From the NCBI RefSeq assembly GCF_002355435.1, contig NZ_AP017313.1, forward strand, positions 2,666,001 through 2,730,000: 64,000 nucleotides of DNA. Direction: 5' to 3'. Within the stretch, counting starts at the first letter, position 1. Each line of letters starts with the position of its first letter. Under the pieces are notes generated by a model that saw nothing but the letters and a program-made list of their open reading frames with translations, did no database searches and was not told where the DNA came from. Below, in pieces: positions 37,001-43,800 of the stretch. The stretch is from Mucilaginibacter gotjawali (GTDB lineage: Bacteria > Bacteroidota > Bacteroidia > Sphingobacteriales > Sphingobacteriaceae). The translations under genes were made by a program, and so were the position numbers.

Positions 37001-37678
37001 AAATACGGCAAGGACAATATGAAATGGATCACCATGGATCAGCTATGGTTTTACCTTTTCGTGAGGCGCAGGCTTGAAGAACCCGAGCATCCTTTAATCC
37101 GCTCAAATACCTGGTTTGAGTGGGGCGGCAAAGCTGCGGTAGCGTTATATGGACTGAGGGATATGATAGGGGAGGACAGCATCAACGCAGCACTCCGCGA
37201 ATTTAAAAATGCCTATGCGTTTAAAAGCAAACCGCCATTTGCGGGAAGCAATAACCTGTATGCTTACCTGCAAAAGCATACACCCGATTCATTGAAGTAT
37301 TTTTTAGAAGACACCTGGCAGAAAATAACGCTATATGATAACAAGTTATTGGATGTTAAGGCAGTGCCAACCGGTAAAAACAATGAGTATAAAGTAACTT
37401 TAAATACTGAAGTAGCCAAAGTTTATATTGACAGCAAAGGAAACGATGTCCCGGCCCTGAAAATGAATGACTACATTACCATCGGTATATTTGCCGCTGA
37501 TAGCAAAAATAAGGAGGGACGGACGCAGGTACACCCATTGTGTTTAAAAAGATACAAGCTTGCACATGGAAGGCACGCTTTTACCTTAATTGTTAAGGGT
37601 AAGCCTGTACGGGCGGGTATCGATCCATACAGCAAACTAATTGACCGTAACCCTAACGACAATATGAAAGACTTTTAA
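34040..37678 (+). CDS. ABC-2 permease fused to an M1 aminopeptidase-like domain lacking the zinc motif
   Basis: From ATG 34040 the protein has 1212 residues; a TTG 6 bases upstream is an alternative start. Residues 1-265 and 300-580 are two ABC-2 membrane domains with about six helices each. The last 600 residues are exported and resemble an M1 peptidase: a beta domain, then the catalytic-like helix Q950-Q951-L-A-Q954 followed by QWW where M1 enzymes have HEXXH, and Glu974 as the third ligand in AEGLAQYS. All three key residues of HEXXH are Gln, so the domain should not bind zinc or hydrolyse peptides. It may instead sense or bind peptides. It pairs with the upstream ATPase. Confidence 0.85.
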   Translation: MFWKIFLFEIQNRLRRPAIYLYFLAALIFTIGSFATGSLPVGEKENINSPYLIAMWCSGITMMMMLVSSFIMGTPLYRDIEYNTKDYYLTYPITKPGYFWGRYLGSFMCMLFIATSILIGIFIGSKLGPAMGWKDARQYGPNNLFYYLYPFFTIALPNLFFTSSLFFGLVAIMRNVKVIYAGGILLFLGYFVSIFFFQHTNNATVINLADPFMLNGVRLATNDSSSIQQNTTVIAMTGTILLNRIIWSGVGLVILLYTYFTFSFERFFSGKRDKAAIDNEPATPKKTFVPSGDTSFKGSYNRKTLVNLTKIELLNIIRDNYFWIILSAGVFFLGFVFWMGNNDNGVPEFPRTVMLMGIFNSVFPFFIFFIIIFYTGETLHRDRITRYAYINDSLPPPNWVLNGSKLITLLILGFGLTLIPLVTGFVVQTAKGFHNYNFPVYLIYMFIVTLPSLLEMVVFSYAVHVLINNKFVAHGIGVFFWVGVFFLRSSGIFNYNLLLYSYTPWFGVSDMDGMGHMMAAVNWFNLYWLLFGGLLIILSTLFYYRGVISSFKERLQLVSERFDKKTKLFTTVLLLCFLPVAAYIYYNVSYLNNYTMKTEDDDRAIIYEKKLKHFASLPLPKITSVKMYADIYPDKQAQYVKALLTVVNKNNKPISQMLLDGDQLTDYDIKLNGQAMPFTSPLVYHRAFFSWFRSKNDTAAYRLYQFKKPLAPGDSVELEINSRVTYKGFANGLYGERLLYNGTIFTGGLPELGYDDDDEINSPYVRKKAGLPPKEEEEIAQNDPEGVNNLKSGKASDLFSFDLTISTSGDQTMISSGELVKQWKQNGRNYFHFVQNQPGMYAPLAAVGAKYVIAKDTVQLAHPVNISIYYDPQHSWNVSRFMSAYQDGLHYFNTAYGPYPFKDIRLAETSPYGPRTGSFSSLDTYAEYYAWCAHFDDPNETDYCYYNTTQQLAQQWWRYQVAPNNTVGSLNIAEGLAQYSALVMMEKKYGKDNMKWITMDQLWFYLFVRRRLEEPEHPLIRSNTWFEWGGKAAVALYGLRDMIGEDSINAALREFKNAYAFKSKPPFAGSNNLYAYLQKHTPDSLKYFLEDTWQKITLYDNKLLDVKAVPTGKNNEYKVTLNTEVAKVYIDSKGNDVPALKMNDYITIGIFAADSKNKEGRTQVHPLCLKRYKLAHGRHAFTLIVKGKPVRAGIDPYSKLIDRNPNDNMKDF

Positions 37679-37877
37679 TCTCAGCTTCAATAAGCGTATG
37701 CTCAATTAAAACGTCCATGTACGATGCAAGTGGCTGATGGCAATTGCAGCAAATATGAGATGCGGTAATATTTTCCAGATTAAATACCTTTATAACCTTG
37801 ATGTTTTTATGAAAAACAGAGTTAACACAAGGCTGATTTAAGCAGTATAAACTGTAATCATTTGTAGGTTGGTTCAT
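37653..37877 (-). CDS. Four-cysteine small protein (zinc-ribbon-like)
   Basis: This 74-residue protein has a Cys-x4-Cys pair (LYCLNQPC) and a later Cys-x2-Cys pair in SHICCNCHQPL. A clear paralogue at 48991 matches it along most of its length (LYC-N--C--SVF, HIC--C, L-S--D--IE), which argues that both are genuine genes. Four cysteines suggest zinc binding. The gene ends inside the convergent permease gene (26-base overlap). Both copies lie in or beside the signalling island. Family and function are not known to me. Confidence 0.7.
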   Translation of the reverse strand: MNQPTNDYSLYCLNQPCVNSVFHKNIKVIKVFNLENITASHICCNCHQPLASYMDVLIEHTLIEAEIKSLSYCR

Positions 37878-38203
37878 GTTTCTATGTAATAATAAGGCTA
37901 AGTTGTAAAATCTGCCGGATACGGTTTATAGAATTAAATATGAATTATTTGTAGTTGTTTCGTTGATATAGCAGCAGGGTAATTGCCTTTTGAAATAAAA
38001 TATTTCACTGGAGTTTCAAAATTAACTGATAGTCTCATTCCGCATGCGTTGCGGTGATACGCTTTTTGCCATCAAAAAATAATCCCCGGGCAAATCTTTT
38101 TTATTTTGATTTAAACCGGGGATTTTTTTTTGCAAAAAATCACAACAAACATGCTATACCGGCAGATGCCCCGCCGTTGATGGGTGGCTATACAAGTATT
38201 GTA
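37878..38203. other. Intergenic spacer holding a terminator-like hairpin
   Basis: About 326 AT-rich bases between two minus-strand small genes. Apart from the hairpin at 38081-38130 nothing is recognised. The promoter of the four-cysteine gene should lie here. Confidence 0.45.
38081..38130. terminator. Terminator-like hairpin with T tract
   Basis: AATCCCCGG (38081-38089) pairs with CCGGGGATT (38116-38124), followed by an 8-base T run on the plus strand and preceded by A-rich sequence. The 26-base loop is long, so strength is uncertain. It could end transcripts from either side. Confidence 0.5.
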
Positions 38204-38401
38204 TCAGGCAATCACATAATACTTATGCATGCAACGGGAACAAAGGTATCTTTTTAAAGTATTGGGAAACAGTGCCTTTATCAATACTCCCCGGCGAACA
38301 CGGAGATTAAGCTCAACTTTACATTTCGGACAGGTATGTTTTTTCTTTATTGAATTTTGTTCAATATCTATTGACGGTGACGTGAAGGTTTTTGATGTCA
38401 T
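38204..38401 (-). CDS. Small zinc-ribbon protein
   Basis: This 65-residue basic protein has two CxxC pairs (CPKC about residue 25, CSRC about 54) separated by a basic stretch (RRGVLIKALFPNTLKRYLC). This is a zinc-ribbon pattern common in short proteins of this phylum, where the C-terminal strand ends in KYYVIA or similar. Function unknown; nucleic-acid or membrane-lipid contact would fit the charge. It follows a membrane-protein gene by 20 bases. Confidence 0.7.
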   Translation of the reverse strand: MTSKTFTSPSIDIEQNSIKKKHTCPKCKVELNLRVRRGVLIKALFPNTLKRYLCSRCMHKYYVIA

Positions 38402-38421
38402 GATTTTATATTTTAAAATGG

Positions 38422-38712
38422 TTAATTTCCCTGTAAAACCAGCAGTATAATTACCAGGCCGAATGAACTGTAAACGATATAATTATTAAACTTTATTAAT
38501 AAAAGTGTTTTGGTTGATATGGCTGCCGCTTCAAAACCGCTTGGTAATAGGCACATATGTCTTATGTCAGTCAGGCTAACTTTACCACCAACAGATAATG
38601 AATTGTACATTTTTCGGTCAATCTGTCGCGAGAGGGTTTGAATACTGCTTAACGTTAAGATATAGGCGATGAAAAGAGTTAATAGTAAAAAGAGATCTAA
38701 AGTTGAATTCAT
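38422..38712 (-). CDS. Small membrane protein, two helices
   Basis: This 96-residue protein has an N-terminal membrane helix (LFLLLTLFIAYILTLSS), a soluble middle (residues 25-65) and a C-terminal helix (YIVYSSFGLVIILLVL). I do not recognise the family. It lies 20 bases upstream of the zinc-ribbon gene on the same strand, so the two probably form an operon. Confidence 0.6.
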   Translation of the reverse strand: MNSTLDLFLLLTLFIAYILTLSSIQTLSRQIDRKMYNSLSVGGKVSLTDIRHMCLLPSGFEAAAISTKTLLLIKFNNYIVYSSFGLVIILLVLQGN

Positions 38713-39088
38713 AATTGCAGATAAGTGGAGTTAATAATATTTATGCTGACTTTTTGCATGCTTACACCACAGCTAATGGAGCTATGGCGCGCTAACTGCA
38801 TGCGCAGGAGCAATGTTGTCAAATGTTCAGTATTGAAAATGTTAACTGTTCAAGTCTTTTCCCGGCGAAAGAGTGTTTAAACTGACAGGTAGAACGAAGA
38901 ATAGAATTGTGGGTTTTTTGCGTGTTCATATAGCTACATATTTACAGAGGCTAAATTGTAAAACCTCGCGATTAGGCTATATAGAAGGAATTATTAATTA
39001 TATGTAGTGGTTTGGTCTATATAAGCCACTCATTTTTTCGTTTCGTAAAAATAAAATACATGAATAGATTACACCGGTAAAACGGAAT
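38713..39088. other. Intergenic, no gene seen
   Basis: Some 376 bases with low G+C and no protein-like frame. The sequence CTATATA occurs twice, about 47 bases apart, near 38970-39020. The promoter of the small membrane protein operon is expected in the left part. Confidence 0.45.
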
Positions 39089-40336
39089 TTATTGGATTGG
39101 GATGGTAAAAAAAAATTCGCTGCCCATTCCGGGTATTGATCTTACACTAATTTTTCCACCCAAATTGTTTACTATTTTTTTTGAAATTGCCAGGCCCAGT
39201 CCCTCTCCGGCGTACTCGTCTGGCAGGTGCAAGCGCTGGAAAATGAAAAATATTTTTTCAAAATCAGCTGAGTTTATACCTATGCCATTATCTTTAACAG
39301 AAAATATCCAACATCTTTTTGTTTTTCTGAAGCTTATTATTATTTCCGGGCTTGCTCCCGGCGGGTGGAATTTAATAGCGTTGCTGATCAGGTTTTGAAG
39401 CACTTGGGTCAACGGTTCTTTCTCAATATTTATTACAGGTAAATCTTCAACTAACACCTTAGCCCGGGCTACTTGAATTTTTACACGGTTTTGCTGTATG
39501 ATTTTTTGTAAGAGAACTTTCAGGTCAACGTCAGCCCTGGAATGATCGTTTTTGCCAACCGTTGAGAACTCCAGCAGGTAAAGAATTAGCTGCCGCATTC
39601 TTTTTGCGCCCCCTAACGCAAATTCAATGTATTTTTTGCCCCTCTCATCCATAATATCCGCGTATTTTTTTTCGATCTGGGTCATAAAACTGATTACCAT
39701 TCTCAACGGTTCCTGCAGGTCGTGGGAAGCAGCAAAAGCAAATTCCTCTAACTCTGCGTTGGAAGTGGCAAGGTCCTTATTGCTTTTTTTTAGTCTCGTG
39801 TTTAATAAATTTTGTTTTTCAGCCAATAAGGTAATTTCAATTTTGCTCTTTTTTAATTCCAACAAATGCATAACCTGTCGCGAGAGTACTGTTAAAGCAT
39901 AAATTTGATCGTTACTGAGTGTTTTTGGGGCATTATCTATCACACAGATGGTGCCCAGTGGGTAACCGTCGGCGCTTTTTAACAAAACGCCGGCATAAAA
40001 TACAATATAAGGATCGTCAATAACCAGTGGATTTTTTGCAAAGCGTTCGTCTTCCCTTGCGTCAGGTACAACAAATAAATCATTATCCTGCAAAATAGCA
40101 TGCGCACAAAATGAAAATTCTCTGGGTGTCTCAACCGGATTCATTCCAACGCGGGCTTTAAACCATTGTCGCTTTTCGTCAATCAGCGAGATCAGCGCAA
40201 TTGGAGTGCCGCAAAGTACACTCGCCAGGTGTGCAAGGTCATCTAAATCCGAACTCGGCATAGTATCTAAAATGCCATAGGAATTTAAAGCTGCCAGTCT
40301 CGATGCCTCTTCTTTGTGATTAGCTGGGTTTAGCAT
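39089..40336 (-). CDS. GAF-domain sensor histidine kinase
   Basis: This 415-residue soluble kinase has a GAF domain at residues 20-165 (LDDLAHLASVLCGTPIALISLIDEKRQWFKA, then PLGTICVID) and a coiled coil (170-205). A phytochrome-type HisKA follows with His in FAFAASHDLQEPLRMV, then a HATPase with NLISNAIKFH, DNGIGI and GEGLGLAIS. It is divergent from the giant kinase and shares its DHp type. No response regulator is adjacent on this strand, so it may feed the Rcp1-like regulator at 46775 (inference). Confidence 0.92.
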   Translation of the reverse strand: MLNPANHKEEASRLAALNSYGILDTMPSSDLDDLAHLASVLCGTPIALISLIDEKRQWFKARVGMNPVETPREFSFCAHAILQDNDLFVVPDAREDERFAKNPLVIDDPYIVFYAGVLLKSADGYPLGTICVIDNAPKTLSNDQIYALTVLSRQVMHLLELKKSKIEITLLAEKQNLLNTRLKKSNKDLATSNAELEEFAFAASHDLQEPLRMVISFMTQIEKKYADIMDERGKKYIEFALGGAKRMRQLILYLLEFSTVGKNDHSRADVDLKVLLQKIIQQNRVKIQVARAKVLVEDLPVINIEKEPLTQVLQNLISNAIKFHPPGASPEIIISFRKTKRCWIFSVKDNGIGINSADFEKIFFIFQRLHLPDEYAGEGLGLAISKKIVNNLGGKISVRSIPGMGSEFFFTIPIQ

Positions 40337-40865
40337 TTAAAAAAGGTTTATGAATTAAATGATTAAAAAGCGTATGGATAATTCACCGGATGACTTGGTA
40401 AAGTCATAATACTATTATGAATAAGTAAATAATATGAAAATGCGGGGCCAAACAATCATCGTTCCGTCGTCATATCAGATATAATGCTAAATTCCATTCG
40501 AATCGATATTGCCCATATAGTACAATTTATGAATCTATTGTAGTGATTTGTACTACAAATTATAAATATAATACCAATTACTGAAGAAAGATAATTATTT
40601 GATAAATATTATTTCGTTTTAAATAATTACAATCAAAATATAGTCGTTGTATTTGCGTAAAAGGAAAGATTTTAAATTCGAACGGCAACAATTGAATAGG
40701 TAAAAGAAACCATCAGGTTGTTTATTCGGTTTTTTTTTTCAAACTTTACTTACCCGCTGTTAATTTATAACTTATACCTATCCGCCATAAATTGGTCTTT
40801 AGTTAAAGGTATTTGAATTGATGCCGGAATATTAATTATTTGCCGGTTACATAAACCCCATCGAT
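40337..40865. other. Divergent kinase promoter region
   Basis: About 529 AT-rich bases between divergent kinase genes. Promoters for both are expected, but no perfect TTTG-N19-TAnnTTTG is seen. The clearest signal is the palindrome cluster at 40518-40560. Confidence 0.5.
40546..40560. promoter_or_regulatory. 15-base perfect palindrome with satellite half sites
   Basis: ATTTGTA-C-TACAAAT is a perfect palindrome around a central C. A related half site TAGTACAA occurs at 40518-40525, and TTGTAGT at 40538-40544. The set looks like a regulator-binding region about 300 bases upstream of the giant kinase and 200 upstream of the GAF kinase. Confidence 0.45.
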
Positions 40866-43800
40866 ATGATACCTTATTCTGACCCTGATCAAAATATTGA
40901 TACCGGGAACGATACCAACAAAAGCGTTAAATCATACATGCGCTTTAGAAAGTTAATTGAAAACAGCTACGAGGGCATTTCTCTTTTGGATGAGGATCTT
41001 AATATTATTTACCGGAGCCCTGCGGCCGCCCGCATTGGCGGATGGGAAAATGATACCCGGGAGAAAGTACCTGTTTTTGAAACTGTACACCCCGAAGAAA
41101 AGGAGTACTTTACCGCACTGCTGGCTAAAGTATTGTTAAGTGACAGTGTCCCCATCTCCTCTAAACATCGCACCAAACATATTCAGGGGCATTATATCTG
41201 GATAAACATTGTGTTTACAAATTATCTTAATGATCCTGATATAAGGGCTATTGTGGTAAACTGGCGGGATATTACAAAGGAAAAGGAGGCCGAAGACAAA
41301 CTGCTGGCAAGCCAAAAACGGTTTAAAGCATTGCTTGAAAATAGTATAGAGGGAATTATTTTATTTGATGCCGACCGTAAACCCGTTTACATATCACCTG
41401 CCTTTAAAAATATAATGGGCTATGACGAAACTGAGTCGTACCAGTTAAATACCAATAAAACGGTACACCCGGATGACGTTGAATATGTAATGGCGAAATT
41501 TAAAGATAGTTTAAATGCCCCGGGATTACCCATTAAGGATATTATTTACCGGATACTTCACAAAGACGGGCACTGGATTTACGTAAATGTTACCGTCACT
41601 AATTTTTTAAATGATCCCGATATCAATGGTATTGTTTATAATTATACCGATGTCTCTGAAGGGAAAAAGCTTCAAAATGAACAAATAATAGTATTGAAGA
41701 AGCTGAAGGAAAGAAACCAGTTTATTGAAAAAATCCTCCAAAATCTACCGGTGGGTATAGTGGTAAACAGGATGGACAAGCAAGAAGTTACCTTTATAAA
41801 CCAAAGATTCGGCGAAATTTTCGATTACGATGTCAGCAATGTTGAAGATTATTCGGGTGTATTTAAAAACCTTTACCCTGATGATAACTATCGTAAAGAG
41901 GCCGGCGCCAAAATATTTGCTGCTTTGGAAAGTGGCGACCCGTCACAAATGGAGTTTAAGAATATTGAGATCGTAACGGCAAAAAAAAATAAAAAGATCA
42001 TTGATTTTAAAATGATTCCCCTTTACGAGCAGCATCTGTTCATCACCACGATAGTTGATGTAACCACCCAGGCTATGCAGGAAGCGGAGTTGTTAAGAAC
42101 AAAAGCTAACCAGGACGCCATAATCAATGGTACGAATGATTTGGTTTGGTCGGTCGACAGTGACTTTAAAATAATTATCGCAAATAACCGATACCGGGAA
42201 TTTGTTAAAGCCAACCTGGGTATCGATTTGAAAGAAGGCGATGATGCGTTGATGGAGGGCTATGGCGGCGAAATTACGCAACGCTGGAGGGTAGTTTGCC
42301 AACGGGCGTTAAAAGGTGAACGGATTTCGTTTACCGATCAGATGTTTGATAAAAGAGTAAACAAACTGCAATATGGTTTAGTATCTGTAAACCCCATGTA
42401 TAATGAGAGCGGAATTTTATTCGGTGTTTCCTGCAATATTAAAAACGTCACTGATGAAACTATAAACCTTATTGATTTACAGCGTACAAAAGACAATCTT
42501 CAAAAGATTTTGGAGTCTTCGTTGGATATGATCTGTACCGTTAGCAGCGATGGCTATTTCCTTAGTGTAAGCCCCGCTTCAAAACAAATCCTTGGTTATA
42601 CGCCGGAGGAAATGATTGGTAAGCCGGTGTTGGGGTTTATTGCGCATGAAGACCGTGCGATGACCGAAAAAAGGATAATCCTGCTTAAAGAAGGTAAAGA
42701 CCTGGTAAATTTTGAAAATCATTACGTCCGCAAAGATGGTTCGGTTGTCAACCTTGCCTGGACATCCAAATGGGACCCTATTGAGAAAATAAGATTTGGT
42801 TCGGCGAGGGATGTTACTGAGAAGAAAAAAATTGAAGATGAACTGATAGAGTCTGAGAAAAAATACAAGTCGCTGTTTGAAAACAATCCGTTGCCTTTGT
42901 TTTTCTGGGACGTAGACTCCCGACAGATACTTGAGTGTAATAATGCCGCCATAGAAAAATACGGATACACGCGAGAGGAATTTTATCATTTAAAAACAAG
43001 TGACCTTAGGGCAAAAGGAGATGCACCGGCCAACGGTTTGCAAGACAATGCTATGTCTGCAGGAGCGCTTAAATTTAAAAGGCTGCGGAACCATCAAACA
43101 AAAAATGGCACAGTAATTTATGCTGAGATTACTGGGCAGGTTTTGGATTACGGTGGCCAGAAAGCAGTACTGTCAATGATCAATGACGTTACAGAAACCT
43201 ATTATTATAACGAACTTGATAAGCTGGAAAAAACTGTGCTTGAAATGAATGCAAGGAGCGGCAGGAGTTTAACCAATTTGCTTACCATTTATTTAAAGGG
43301 GATTGAACAATTACATCCCGGGTTATATTGCTCTATCCTGGAAAAACGGGGCAATCAACTTTTTAACAAGGTTTCGCCGGGTTTACCTGAAGAATATACG
43401 GATTTTGTGAACGGAATTGAGGTTGGGGAGCATATGGGTGTTTGCGGCAGGGCTGCATTTTTAAAACAAATAGTTGTGGCGCCCGATTTAAGTGCGGAAC
43501 AGTTTTCGGCACGTTATAAAGCAATTACTAAAAAACACGGATTAAAAGCGTGCTGGTCATGCCCCGTTTTAAATAGCGAAGGAGAAGTGGCAGCCACGTT
43601 CGCGTGTTATTATAAACAAATAAAATATCCTTCGGAGTTAGAACAAAAAACTATTCAACGGGCGGTAAATATTTTACAGATTATTTTAGAAAGTTACCAG
43701 CACGAACAGGCGCTTAAAATTAGTAATGAAAGATATGAACTGGCAACCGAGGCTACTTCGGACGTGATATGGGATTGGGACCTGGAGACCGGCGGCGTTA

